Shown: one piece after another, positions 1 to 12,900 of the stretch | How positions within the stretch are numbered: the first letter of the stretch is position 1 | How the letters are laid out: each line of letters opens with the position of its first letter | Assembly: GCF_002775205.1 (NCBI RefSeq) | Contig: NC_036451.1 | Span: forward strand, 20,756,351-20,820,350 | DNA: 64,000 bases | Direction: 5' to 3' | From: Xiphophorus maculatus | Taxonomy: Eukaryota > Chordata > Actinopteri > Cyprinodontiformes > Poeciliidae | Position numbers and translations under genes: made by a program | The notes under the pieces: model-generated | Seen by the model: the letters and a program-made list of their open reading frames with translations, nothing else | The model's database searches: none | Told to the model about the DNA's origin: nothing

Positions 1-3000
1 GGCCTGCGGACGCTGCAGAAGAAATGGACCTCGTTCCTGAAAGCCCGTCTGGATTGTTCCTTCCCTGAACCCAGCTTGCCCCCCGTTGTCCAGGACGTCT
101 TCCTGCTAAGGCACAAGGACTGGAGGAAGAGCGTCTTCTACGCCGTCTTCACACCTCAGTCGTGAGTGTTTACTGCCGGAGCCACGCGCTTTTATGGCTG
201 CGAGTGGGCGTTGAATTTAGTTAATGTCAGGAGGCTGCTGATCTGTCAGACTGGAGGAAGAATCAAAAGCATGAAGCTGAATAAAAATATATAAATTATG
301 GAGTGTGTGTCAGGGGAAAGGGAGACAAAAGAAAACACTTCTGTTGTCGTTAATTTGCTCGTGTTTACTTTGCGTAATTCTCCGCCGTGTGTTTCAGGAG
401 CTTGTCTCAGATCTCTGCGGTGTGTGCCTTCACCGTTGCTTCAATTCGAGAAATTTTCAATGAGGGAAAGTTTAAGACAACTGTTGCCGTGGAGACGTCC
501 CATGTGAAATGGGTGATGTACACGGGGGAGGTGCCGGAGCCCAGACCGGGAGCGGTAGGTTAACTGCGCTTTCTGCTGTCTGAACTTGTGAGGATAAACT
601 TACACAAATCAAGTTTGGGAGAAAAGAAATGTTTTTGAATTTGCTGCTATTTTCAGTGCATCAACAGTATAGATCGTAAAAAGGGGATGAATCGCTCCCT
701 GGATTTACCGGATAAAACCCTCCAGTTCATCAGAGACCGGCCCCTGATGGACGAGGCTGTCCGTCCGCTGACTGGGGGGCCGCTGCTGCTCAAGAGGGGA
801 CCCTTACTGACCCGAATCGTGGTGGACAGCGTGCTGGCTCTGGACGGGGACACTTACAACGTCATGTTTATCGGAACTGGTAAAACAATTCAGCCTTCCA
901 TAATGTCTTGTCTTTTTTTACAACCACGAACATGGAAGTATTTATGTTCTATACCAGCATAGAGTGGTGCATCAAAAAAAAACACACCGATTTAAAAAGC
1001 AGAATGTGGAGGAGCTGCAGAGATCCACAACTCTGGCGACAGAAACTGTTGATAAATCTGGCCTTTATGGAAGAGTAGCAAGAATGAAGTTGTTTTATAA
1101 GATTTCATGCAGGATACACTACAAACATGTTGTTCTGTGGTGAAAAGATAAAGTGACTTGTTTGCAAAACAGTGTTGATGGGAAGATGGATGAAGTGAAG
1201 TATCGGGCAATTCTGGAAGACAACTGCAGAAAACGTTAGACCGGGACAACAACCACTCTAAACATGCAGCCAGAGATAAAATGAAGTAGTTCTGATCAAC
1301 ACACATTCATATGTCAGAATGGCCCTGTCAAAGTCCAGTCCAGTTGAGAAGCTGTGGCAAAATACGTATATTTTAATATCCACTTTACAAATATGCCCTA
1401 CTTTGTGCTGATGTAAAATCCTAGTAAAATATATTAAACGCTCCTGTTTTGTCTCCTTGGCAGAAAACGGCTACATTCAGAAGGCCGTCAACTTTGACGG
1501 AGAGATGTTCATCATCGAGCAGATTCAGGTGTATGAAAACCCCGAGGCCGTCAAGGTCTTACGCCTCTCATCAAGCAAGGTAACAACGGCGCATGTAAAC
1601 CTGTAGCGATAAGCAATCAATCGCATGATGAACTAAAATGAGCTCCATAATTTCTGTTCTGACCATTAATGATTTTTGAAGGGTCATTTTGCTTACAGAA
1701 GCTTTATAGTCCATTTTATGTATGGTTTTGTTTGTGTGTGGTTTTTGTTTCTGTTGTATTTATGGTTTTGTTTTGGTTGTTGTTGAATATTTAAAATATC
1801 TTCCAGTTCCAGGGTTGAGTGTTCTTTATAAAATTAAAGTTTATTAGTCTTGCATTATTATTCCATTGTCAATATATTACCTGAAAATGATCTCAAAGCA
1901 ACGATATTACTGGTCATCTCATTAATATCTGGCACAATAAACCCTCCAGCAAAATTTGTCATCATGGCCTAAATGATGAGGACAAAACAAAAGTGGCAAA
2001 ATATTTAAAATAATATTTCTGTTTCCAAAGGGTCAACTCTACGCTGGTTCTGAATCTGGTGTCATCCAGATGCCGGTCAGTAACTGCAGCCGGTACCAGT
2101 CTTGCCAGGACTGCATCCTGTCCAGGGATCCTTACTGTGCTTGGGACTCGTCCGCTGAGCGGTGCTCCTCCATCTCCAGTCTGTCTGCGTCCCTCGAAGC
2201 TGCAGTCCAGAGTCTGAAGGAGGGGAACGTGTCACAGTGTCCTCCACCAGGTGCATCCATCATGACTCCTGCCAGTTTTATGAGTGTGGGGCTGGGTTAA
2301 CCTTCTGCTTTTGTGTGTGACGTTTACAGATCCAGTGCCAGCTGTGGACGTTGCTCTAATTCCAGGGAACAACATCCAGCTGCCTTGCCAGCGTCACTCC
2401 AACCTGGCGGAGGTCCACTGGAGGTTCTCTGACCTACAGGTTTCATCTACACACAAATACTACATCTACAGCGACGGCCTCCTCATCCTGAACACGACCG
2501 CATCGGACGCAGGCTCGTATTTCTGTGACTCGGTAGAGCAGATCAACAGCAGGATGTACAACAGGACTGTGGCTGTTTATCATTTACAAATCTCCTCTGA
2601 GCCAGTGAGCCCCACTCCCGGCACAGCTGCCACAAAATACTTCATTCAAACTCTGAAAACGGCTGCAACTGGGTCACAGCCGGACCTGCCAACGCCTGAG
2701 AATCAAAGCGACTCTGGGAGAATGAGTCGCCTGGAGGTGGCCGTGGCTCTGCTGTCGCTGCTCTGCCTCTCTCTCGTCGCCGTCATATTGTGGTTCTGGA
2801 AGCGAGGGCACTGGAATTGCTTCGGGTTGGCGCAGAGCTCCAAGGGCGGCGAGGGGAAGCGGCCGTTGTCGGGCTACACGCACGATCAGAACAGAAACTC
2901 TGAGAATAAGCTCCTGGGGGCGGAGGTCAAACCGTGCACCGCCAACAATAATCACACCACTGTGGACTTCAAAAAGAACGGGGAGTACCACTTCCCACCT

Positions 3001-3060
3001 CTGGCCAACATTTCAAATCTGAACGGTTTGGGATACATCCATGACGAGTCGGAGATTTGA
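1..3060 (+). CDS. Class 4-type transmembrane semaphorin, 3' part (partial at left edge)
   Basis: Six exons are visible: 1-161, 398-554, 657-879, 1464-1579, 2031-2250 and 2330-3060 (stop). Together they are 1,608 nt, open from the first base, giving the last 535 residues. In order: the end of the seven-bladed sema domain (residues about 1-230, beginning [12 protein letters not shown], a typical semaphorin blade), a cysteine-rich PSI domain (about 234-285, CSRYQSC and DPYCAWD), one Ig-like domain (about 300-385, LPC ... YFC cysteine pair), a stalk, one transmembrane helix (about 429-449) and an 86-residue cytoplasmic tail. Sema-PSI-Ig-TM order is that of class 4 semaphorins, membrane ligands of plexins in guidance and immune signalling. 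The tail ends in S-E-I, which fits a class I PDZ ligand (S/T-x-hydrophobic). I cannot fix the paralogue (4A-4G or the fish-specific 4e), so no symbol is given. The N-terminus lies left of the window. Confidence 0.9.
1375..1440. repeat. Fragment of a dispersed fish Tc1/mariner-like repeat
   Basis: In the semaphorin intron before the 1464 exon, the string CTACTTTGTGCTGATGTAAA followed by an AATA(A/T)ATATT-rich tail matches the pattern shared by the fragments at 5030, 11455, 31870, 34070, 36930 and 48230. Very short and diverged. Confidence 0.35.
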
Positions 3061-3143
3061 CTCTGCTGAGGCTCACGCTTCAGTCCTAGTTCTGCATTGG
3101 TGCAATAATAATGTACTTGCAATATGTTGTTTAGGTACGTCTC

Positions 3144-3149
3144 AATAAA
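3144..3149 (+). other. Putative poly(A) signal of the semaphorin gene
   Basis: This is the first AATAAA after the stop codon at 3058-3060, 84 bases downstream. It sits inside the left terminal repeat of a Tc1-like relic, so the transcript end may be supplied by the transposon. Alternative AATAAA-like strings occur near 3262. Assignment is by position only. Confidence 0.45.
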
Positions 3150-3361
3150 TTGAAATTCAAACAAGAAGCTGATTTATTTCAGTAATTCAGTTCAACGTCA
3201 TGTACTGTGTAGATTCATACTACATAGAGTAGTGTTTGTTTTAGTCGGTTTTGATAATATAATAAAAATAAAGTTTTTATTATCTATTATCCACCATTGT
3301 CTAATGGTGGGGGTACTGGGCCCTGTCTCCAGGGACCAGCATGAGATCACTAGGCAATGAT

Positions 3362-3389
3362 CTCATGCCCAGTGATCATTGGGCATGAG
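3362..3389. repeat. Perfect 10-bp hairpin inside the Tc1-like relic
   Basis: CTCATGCCCA at 3362-3371 is the exact reverse complement of TGGGCATGAG at 3380-3389, with an 8-base loop. Copies of parts of it lie just upstream (3340-3361), so it looks like local duplication. Confidence 0.6.
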
Positions 3390-3397
3390 GCAGGAAC

Positions 3398-3437
3398 TAT
3401 AATATAATATAATATAATATAATTAATATAATATAAT
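3398..3437. repeat. (AATAT)n microsatellite
   Basis: About eight tandem copies of the five-base unit with one interruption at 3421-3426. Confidence 0.9.
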
Positions 3438-3797
3438 GGCTTTGCTTCACAATTGTCCCCAGGCTGTGACGATCCCTGTTGCTTTTCCTACCACACTTTT
3501 TCCTTCCACTCAATTTTCCATTAAGATGCTTGAAAACAGTCCTCTGAACACTGGCTTTAATGGCTTACCTTCAATCAGTGACTGACTCCTGAACAAATGT
3601 CAAATCAGCAGCATTTCCAGTGATTGTAGAGGCCATAGCATGATCTTAAAAGAATCTTTTCATTGGTTGTTACTATTATGAATGTTTTATTATCTCTAAA
3701 TTACAAGGTTAGATATATAGTTTCCCTTTCTGAACCGAACTACTGAAATAGAATAACTTTCCAAAGATCTTCCAGTTTATTGAGATACGCCTTTAGA

Positions 3798-5689
3798 TTG
3801 TAAATGGGTTCCTGTTTCTTTCCTGGGTGATTTCCAATGTCTTTTCAGGCAGCTGATATTCACTAAAAAGACATTTAACTTGATAAATACCCACTCCAGA
3901 AATGGTTTTTACAGTCATATTTTTGTATAATCCCAATCTGTGAATATGATCTGTGAAATATTTCTGTACAGTCAAGCTATTTTTTTTTTTTTGACTATTT
4001 ATTGGAGGAAATTTCCATTTTCTAATTTTATCCTCTCTAATCTTTGAAATGAACATGTAGCATCTTGGTGACCGACCTCCAAGCCCAATTCATTTCATGG
4101 ATCCTGCTGTATGGAATCAACAGGGGTAATTTTTTCATTGCTCTTTGGTTGAGTTAATCTACTCTACTTTTTCACCACTCATTCAGTAAAAAAGCCACAT
4201 GTAATGAACTACTTCTTAACAAAAATCACCATTTTGTTTTGGTAATTATTTGGTCATTTGGGAAGGCAGTTCTTTATTCCTTTCGGTGGGGTTCACACAG
4301 CTTTACTTCAAATTGTACATTTGTGTTACTCTGAAAAAGACAAAGCTGGTGCAGGAATGTAGAGGTGTGGGTGTAAATTTCTGGTGGCATATCAATTGTG
4401 CGGTTCAGCATATGTATATAGAAAAAAAAATAGGGGTGATGGGGGGGTTGACCTGGAAACACTGCCTTGTAAAAATGAATGTGGTAATAAAAAATATGTT
4501 TGTGATGATTTCCTTTTTTCTTACACAGTTGAGAACTTTTGAGATTTCTCTTATTGGGGAGGTTATGATTCAGGAAGACTTGAGAACAGAAGAACATAAA
4601 TCTCACTGTTCTCAGGTTATATAGTGACAAAAATCCCCCTTTCCCCTCCACACACCTACTCTTGAATCCATCCTGTTTCATCTCATACAAGTGTTGATAT
4701 AAAAGCGATGCGTCAAGATCCTCATTAAATATTTACCAGTGTGGTATAAAGAAGTTGTCATGTACATAATTAGGGATTGAAATTGCTTCTGGGCGTTTTA
4801 AAAAAAAAGAAAAAAAGATTGCTGCTGCTGCTGCATACATGCATGATTTCAATACTCTATCAGCCAGTTACAGCTGGTGCCACAAGGCTTAGAAATACTG
4901 GCTCATACTGATTTATCAGTAATGTTTACCGTCCATGAATCCTAGATTTGTTCTGAGATTCAGAATCACTAAAGCAGTTGGTGTCGTCCAGATGCCAGGT
5001 CTTTTTAAAGTTAAAAATGCAAGAATGGAACATTCTTTTCTCATGTTACAAATTCAAGTCATAGTATCTTATTTAGTATTTATGACACACCAACACAAAG
5101 TAATATATAATCACAAAGCTGAAAATTAGGCATGATTTTGAAAAAAAAATAAAATTTAATCTGCCTCAAGTCAACATTGTGTTGCAACTACAGATGCGAT
5201 TTACATATCTATAAATATTTACTCAACCTTCTTTGCATAATAGCTCAAAAACTAATTCACATTGAGTGGAAATCATCCATGGACAACAGTTTATAAATTT
5301 TGCCACAAATTCTGTAGTGCATATACATTTGGACTTTGACTAGACCCATTCAAAACATAAACATGCATTAATCAATTAATGCCTATTCCTTAGTAGCTCT
5401 GGTCTGTCATTAACTCGTATAGACCAGAAAACCAAGTGTCAACTTTCTTCTGCTAATGATGCTTGGATTTGAATCCCAACAGAGTAGCTACTCTGACATT
5501 TGAGTTTCAAATTTAGCAAAGTACCAAAAACAAAATATATGACACAATGTGACAAAACACAAAAGTGGTGCAGTCTTCTGCTGCGTCAATGCTTTGTGGA
5601 AGAAAAATGTGGGTGAAAGCAAACTGTGATACGAATTGCAGTTTAACAGTCCAATGTAGTGGAATAAGCCAGAAACACTGTGTGAATAA
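3798..5689. other. Intergenic region between convergent semaphorin and scamp4 genes
   Basis: AT-rich with no open frame that looks coding. Short open frames near 4250-4690 occur on both strands and show no recognisable motif. The stretch about 5030-5440 resembles a decayed Tc1/mariner-type fish repeat (see separate entry). Nothing else can be supported. Confidence 0.5.
5030..5440. repeat. Dispersed fish Tc1/mariner-like repeat, degraded
   Basis: ACCAACACAAAG at 5089-5100 is shared with AGACCAACACAAA at 11512-11524 and AGACCAACAT at 36981. The stretch after 5300 (TTTGCCACAAATTCT, then TTGGACTTTGACTAG) belongs, from memory, to the interior of the same common fish element. Not coding. Confidence 0.45.
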
Positions 5690-5694
5690 AGTCA

Positions 5695-6903
5695 TTTATT
5701 GAAATGTTGCAATATGTATAGAATACTTTCACACGTCCGCTTTATTTTCTGAAACCTAATATAGAAAATTTAAGACGTTACACTTGGCAGTTGTCCTCGA
5801 AGGACACTTTAGTAACAAGAAAAAGTAAATAAAATGTCAAATCTACAACGGAGGCACTGTTTTCTTCCTTTTAGTTGAGATGTGGACTTCAGGCAGGCTT
5901 TGACAGGCGCAAGATTAGATTTTAATTCCATACATAAAAAGCAGATCGTGTTGGAAAGACAAAAGTTGAGTCCAACTCAAAATTAGCCTGCAGTTAATCC
6001 ATTGATCCATGCAGGTTTCAATCAATCTGGATATTGGTATCAAGATATGAGCTCACTTCAGATGAATGTTTTAGTGGCTACATGCAAGCCTGTTGTGATG
6101 AAACACAAAATCTGTACCTGGCGGAACGTGAAAGAAATGACAATGACGGCAGCAGGAGATAAGATACTTTCATCCACTGAAAGCGAACAAAACTCAGCTG
6201 CTTAAAGTGTGACTTTTCAATTAGTAAAAGTGGAGGAGTTAAGTGTTTTGGCATATCAGTGTTCAGTAAGAAATCAAAACAGAAGAGCTGCTTCGCTGAA
6301 GCATAAGATTAGTTAGACAAAAAACAAAATGCAGCTTTTGTTACGGCAGGCGCAAGTCAAGCGGGAGACTTTTAAACATGCAAAATCTGCAACAGTAAGC
6401 CAAGCATGGAAGCATCACTAACAACCCAAACTTATATAATGAAAAAAAACAAAACAATTTCACCCCTTCTACGTTATGTAGCATGCAGCTTTGTAAAAAT
6501 CCTAACATTACACAGATCCATAAGGCACACTTTCTTCACTTAGCTTTAAAGTGATCAGTCACATTTTGTTTCTGCATGTCTGCAATCCATTAAACCTTCA
6601 AAAGCAAATCTTCAATTTAAGTCTAAGACTTTATTTGTTTTTGTCTTATTAACTTTTTGTAAACAAAGTAGAAACAGAATGGCACATTTTGAAGGCAACC
6701 ATCCAAACAGTTTCAGGTTGACAAAAAAAAACTTTCAAATTAAAAAAACAAAAAGTCTTTCATAGCTATTATTTTTACTTACATTTAAAATAACTGTCTA
6801 ATCTGTACTTTGAGAGTGACATGCTGTTTGGTTTTGAAGTGCTTTTGTCAGCATTGTGAAAATGACCAATCATCTGTCACCCCCTCGTGGTGAAACTCAG
6901 CCA
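5695..6903 (-). other. scamp4: Probable 3' UTR of scamp4
   Basis: This stretch follows the scamp4 stop codon in the direction of transcription. On the minus strand AATAAA occurs at 6630-6635 and 5695-5700; either could end the transcript. The one open frame on the plus strand at 6002-6205 has no recognisable motif and is best read as chance. Confidence 0.45.
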
Positions 6904-9900
6904 TCACCAGTGGCTGTTGTCAGGGTAACTGGGCACTGCGGTGGGGTACTCAGGCAAAGTCGGGCCCTGGGCTGTCCTAGCGACGCCGTCAAATGCTGCT
7001 TCCCTCACCGGGGCGCTCTTCCACAGCCCGGTGCTCCACTCCTCCTGAGCGCGCTCCATGCTGCCGCCGCCGCCGCGGTACAGTCTGTGCACCTGGGACA
7101 CGACAACAGGAGAAAAGTTATGACTTTGGCGAACAGGGACGTCTCAATTAATTAGAGTAACACTGAAAAGTTAATGTATTGTGGTGATACAAATCAAAAG
7201 TGATTTGTTTCAGAGATTTATTTCTGGTCATTTTGATGACAACAGCTAAAATTGATTTAGAAAATAAAAAATACTTTCATCTATGAGGTAATGCTTGGGT
7301 CTTTTGGACCAGTTTACATGTACTTCTGACCGCTGATGCTCTTCTTGAAGCCATCTGCACTACATGGAATTAAATTATCATTTTTGTCAATGGGAAGTTA
7401 ATATTTGTAAAAGATTAGGTAAAAAGAAGGAAAGACAAACGAATCTAACTCCAAAACCTTAATTCTTCCCAGAAGGCCAGGTTGGTTTAGATATATTACT
7501 TCCCTAAATTAACTAAAATCATCATTTAAAACCTGTTTTTGCATTTGGTCAGCTCATCCTTATCAAATATTAGAATTTGATTGATGATCGGAAACCCCCC
7601 CCAAAAAATCCAAAACAGAATATGTAAAGGAAGCAAAACACATTTTCGCAAAATTACAAAAATACATCAACTTTCCAAAGATGTTCTAATTGAATGAGAT
7701 TCGCCCGTCTTTTTGACTTCTGTCGATAAACTCAAAAACTACGCTGAAGGGTAAAATCGTTTCTAGCTGGTTGTTCACTCACCTTAATGAGAACCAGTGC
7801 CATTAGTGCGGCCACCACAGTGAAGAGCAGAGTTGTGATAAGCATCACTATAGCGGAGCCCACATTTTGGCTGAAAAACATCACTGTGGCAATCCAGCCG
7901 CTTTGTGTCGGTGAGGATGAGATGGAAGGAGTATGAGTTAGTGTATCAGACGGTGCGCACACAGCAAAGTGGATTTAATACAAACATTATTAAGCAGTGA
8001 CAACTGAGATGCGGTGACACACTAGGTCAGTGGTTCTCAAATGGGGGTACGCGTACCCCTGGGGGTACGTGGAGGTACTGCAGGGGGTACGTGAAGCTTT
8101 TCAAAATATCTTTAAAAAAATCAGTAGGCTCCTCATAATAAGTCTTGGGAAAAATTATTTTGTAAAAAGTTCGATAAAATATAAATGTGTGTTCATGCAC
8201 TGAATTATTATTTATGTATATATTTAATTTTGTACCATTACAGAGACCAATATAAATTAGCAGCGTTTTGCATATTTCCGTTTTGACTGGTTTTATACCT
8301 TCCTGGTGGTCACCGTCTTCTGTTTTTCTTTTTTGTTTAACCATGCAATGTTTGCAATATGGATGTATTTGTCAGGTTCACTGATATAAGTTGTTTGGCT
8401 TTAATTAATCAGACAGTGATTTTACAGCACTGTACCTCTTTTTTATTCCAAAAATGTTTTGCTCGTGTCAGGGGGTACTTGACTAAAAATATATTTTTAA
8501 GGGGGTACATCATTGAAAAAAGTTTGAGAACCACTGCACTAGATAATCAAATAAGTCATTATTAAAACCACGAGTGAACAGTAGTCACAAGCATGTGTGC
8601 AATTCTCTTAATATGTTTAGACTGCCAAAACATGCTTTGTTTTGTATGTTTATTAGGCAAAACGAAAAATTTAAACAAATATCTTTTTCAAGAAAAGAAA
8701 ATGAGGCAGATCTTCTGCAGAAAAAAACACTGGATATGCAAAAACAAAAAAAAAAAGAACTGTTTAGTTTGCTGAGAAATCACCTTCTTTACTCTTTAGG
8801 CTGGAGAAATTTCATCACATCACAGATTTCTTCAATAAAACAATAAGTCCCTCAAGCACACACACAGGTGAAGAAGAATGCACAATGACTTGATCATCAA
8901 CAGAGCAATTCATCATTTTCAACTTTTAAAGTCAAAATGCGTACGATTCAGAGATTAAATTTTTACGTTTTACAAGAACCTGATGCCTTCGTCTGCTGCG
9001 TGCGTCTTACTATGGAGAGATAAAAAAAAATAAAAGGTGGCTTAAGGGATTACTTAAGGCAACTGACAAGAGTGAGTATAAATTACAGCAGCAGTCTGTG
9101 GCCGATGCTCCAATGTGGTTTTTCTAGAGAGAAATCTCGCTGAAGGGAAGGAATGCTAAACTAATATTCTGAAGTTACTGTAAATATTCACCTGATGAAA
9201 TTCTTGCAGCAGAATAAATTCATTTTAATGCAGTAAAAAGCTTATTTGTTCTGATTATATCAGGCTGTGCCACCTGCTAGCATAAATAGCTAACTGTACC
9301 TCAGCCTAATGCATCTCGTTTGTGGTACAGGTGTAGTTCATCACCTGACAGAAAAGGTTAAACAGCCATTCATGCATCATTCTTTCACACAGATTGATGT
9401 GTTTTTCTTTAAATTCATCTAGTAAATGCTAAAACATTGATTTAAAAGTAAGAATATTTTTTGTTTTAGGTGTTTTCTTTTATTTCTCCAAGAGTAAAGT
9501 TATCCGTCACTCTTACAAGCTGAACCTCGACATGGCCTAGTTACCGTCGAGCTAAACCAAGTCTGAATATTTATTATCTCAAAACCACCAGATTTTTCAT
9601 TACACTGTGTGGTGGAGAGTCGGATTAACAGATGAAAGAGAAAGTGCCAGAATGACACAGCATCAGATTTCGGTATTTCTGTACTGAGTCATTAGAACAA
9701 TTAATATTACCAATAAGTGATGGTTTTAGGTCATGGGTACAAATATGTAGAGAACTACGAAAAAGGTTGCAACCATACTAGAAATCTGTACTAAGAAAAG
9801 TACTGAATATGTGGAGGCACAGGGTTCTTTGTAGATAAGAGCAAAAAAATAGGGTTAATTACTATGACAATATTTTAACTTCTTTAGTTTGGGAAAAAAC

Positions 9901-9930
9901 AATAATTAAAAGACAATTCAGCCATTGTTT

Positions 9931-9968
<38 letters not shown>

Positions 9969-12900
9969 TGAAAGTATCCCTTTGCAGTTTAGCAAAACAG
10001 TAAACAACATAACACTTAGCATACAAGTTGATATATTTATGGAAGTGTGCGTCAGCCAGGCAGCTATTTTATTTTATTTAAATATAAGTGCTCATCTTTG
10101 TGTGCTTCCATTTGCCTGTCAATATTTTGATAATGCAAATAAAATGTCACTACTGAAGGACATATAAAGGATCATTCTACACTAAAATAAACTATCTTTT
10201 AAAACAAACATGGATCTACTGCATACCAAACAGATTTTTTTTACAGTGTAAATAAAGATCCGCTCCATGCAGATGTGTTCAGCAGCAGCCCTGTACAATA
10301 TTTATCTTTCTAGTAATTTTGCATAAAATTTTCTTAAGTGATAATCTACAGACCTAGAGAAGGTTGCCATGGTTTCTGGACTTTTTTTGCTCTAATTGCC
10401 AGCTTGACCTGCATTAGCATTAGCCACATTAGCCTCCAGTGCCTTTAAACCTAAACGTGGGCATAACAAAGGAGGGGGTGGGGGGCGCTCTGGTTTGTTT
10501 CATTGCTTCATTACTTCACAGCCGACTGAGCTGTCAGCTGATTCACAATTTCTTCCATTAATTTGTACCACAGAAGGACAAAGCGCATCTTGACGATTGA
10601 GCTCAGACCAACAGAGCACCATCATGCCCCAAAAGCTAATATCTAGCATCTACCTAGGAGGTTTTCTACTTCACTGCTGCAGATACAGGAGCTTTACTGA
10701 CCTTTTTAGGTTTCTCTAAAACATCAGTGTCGCTCGCTGCGTTAGCGTTAAATTGCTCACCTTGTCTATCCTCCCATGTTTACACATTAAATATTAGGAC
10801 AATAATGGCACAACAAACCTGGCGAACAGCTACGTAACGTCACGATGCAACACAAATGACAATGGAGTAGAGTCTGAACAAGTTTAATCTAAATATCTTT
10901 GTTTTACGTGAAATATCTCACAACGGTGTAGATATAAAGTAAAAAGCGACTAGATAGCAAAAATCCTTGAGATTATCTCTCATAAAGAAAAAAACAACCA
11001 CAAACAAACTGGTGGGCATTATAGACAAAGTCTTGACAGTAAGTTTGGTCCAGACTCACCATGTTCCCCATCCAGAAATGCCTATAGCCTGGATAAGGGT
11101 CAAGACACACTGAAGGAAAAAGATGAAGAAGAAGGCCATGAAGTTGAAGGAGCTATCAGCCCTGTGAATAGCAAAGGAAAACATAAAGTCATGATGCAGG
11201 AGAGATTCAGAGCTGCTCCATTTTGTTTGACTCTTAACTTTTCATGTGAAAAACTGACGCTATGAAACGTGATACCGTCAACAAAACAAGCAGTAGAAAG
11301 ACCAGAAAAGCCAGGTTACAAATTTTACATGGAGAAGAAAAAGCTCCGTTGACAGAGATTATCGCTGAACAACTGTATCAAAGCTGATATCAACCAAATA
11401 TCTGAAATTAATCAACAATGATTATGCAAAAAGCATTTATACCTTTTAATACCATTGTGTTACATTACAACCACAAGCGTCAAGATATTTTAATCTGGAC
11501 TTTTTTGTGTCAGACCAACACAAATTAGCAAGTAAAGTTGAACAAAGTGTAACGCACATCTGAACCCGTTCTAAAAATAAAAGTCTAAAAATGTGATGTG
11601 CATTTTATGCAGTACACTTGACTCAGATACCCTTAAATGAAAATAAATCCAACCAATCATTTTCTAGAGTCAACTAATTAGCAAACACAGGTAATCTCAC
11701 AAGCTTTCAACATGTTAAAATCTCAGAGAGAACTGTTTATTGCACGCGTGTCAAACCTGAGGGCTGTGGGCCAAATCTGGCCCGCCATTTTTATAGCCAA
11801 AAAAATCACAAAATCCTGAAGGTACTGAAAAGATGTTCAATTATATTATTTAATTTTAAGAATTCATTGGTATTTTAACAGTTTGGTGAACAGGTTTTAT
11901 CAATACATTCTGGCCCAAACGGCCCTCTAAGTTCATTCATGATCTTGATTTGGGACAAAATGAAGACGGGTTTGACACCACTTGTTTATTGAATCATCTG
12001 GAAATGAAAAAAAAAGTAAAGAGTGACAAGACCAAGAGTGAAATCTGTAAGTACCAAACAAAACACCATGTGAGGCAAAAAAAAACCCCAAAACAACTAA
12101 ACCTAGCACTGCATATCACTTGAACACACCAGTTGTAGAAAAACAGGTGGGGACAGCACTATTCTGTGGTAATGCTTTTCTTCAACAAGCACAGAGAAAG
12201 TAGTCAGGATTGATGACAAAATAGATGCAACCATTAGACAAAATCCCAATAAAAACCACAGTGAGATTTGTGGTTTGCAATGTGGCAAAGTGAAAAGGTT
12301 CAAGAGGTGTGAAAATGTTTGAGGCGTGCGCCGACTCCTGATTTAATCACAGCTTTTAACAACAAGCAGCATGTTTTGATAGGATTTAAACCATTTACCT
12401 GAAAGCTTTGTAGAGCGGTCTGAACCAACATGTGTAGCTACAGGGGCTGAAGAGAAGGAGCCAGAGCAGAGAAAAACCAAAGTTTGTGGCACTTCCCCCT
12501 CCAGCCCACCAGGCAATGCATGAAATGACATTTATGCACAGTGTGGCAGAATACACTGAAGACCAGAAGGGGAAAAGGGTGGGAGGGTGGGAGGAAAGAG
12601 GAAGTGAGTGATTTTGAGATTAAGGGAAAAGAATATTTTCTTTATGATAAATCCATGTGTAAACTACTTACTCATCCAAAGCTTGTAAACTCTCTGCACC
12701 AGCTGCTTGTGCGGCGCAGGGATTTCTTCATCGATGTTTTGGTAAAAGCATGGCTTTATTCTTAAGAACGTTGGCAATGGAGGAAAGTTATTTGCCCGCT
12801 CTAAAAGAGGAAGCACGGATCCACAGTCATTCCTATTGCATTTTTGTTTAAGAATCCAAAAGCTAGGAAAACATTAACTTTTGCATTAATGCTTTCATTA

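Larger units (their letters stand above)
3132..3797. mobile_element. Tc1/mariner-like DNA transposon relic
   Basis: The two ends are imperfect inverted repeats: TCTCAATAAATTG near 3141 and TTTATTGAGATACGCC near 3777-3792. The interior on the minus strand (about 3560-3640) resembles, from memory, the decayed N-terminal part of a Tc1-type transposase found in very common fish repeats. It is broken by stops and frameshifts, so it is not a working gene. A later (AATAT)n expansion and a short hairpin lie inside it. Confidence 0.6.
7901..11059 (-). other. scamp4: Large scamp4 intron
   Basis: A 3.2-kb intron between the third and fourth transmembrane exons. It holds a hAT-type element at 8028-8536 and an (AT)n microsatellite at 9933-9965. 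The rest is AT-rich sequence in which I see no gene or RNA. Confidence 0.7.

Noticed and set aside
6877-6893. Second CTCF-like motif (CCCCCTCGTGGTG) in the scamp4 3' UTR
   Set aside because: It lacks the GGCG end of the core on the complementary strand; too weak to list as a site.
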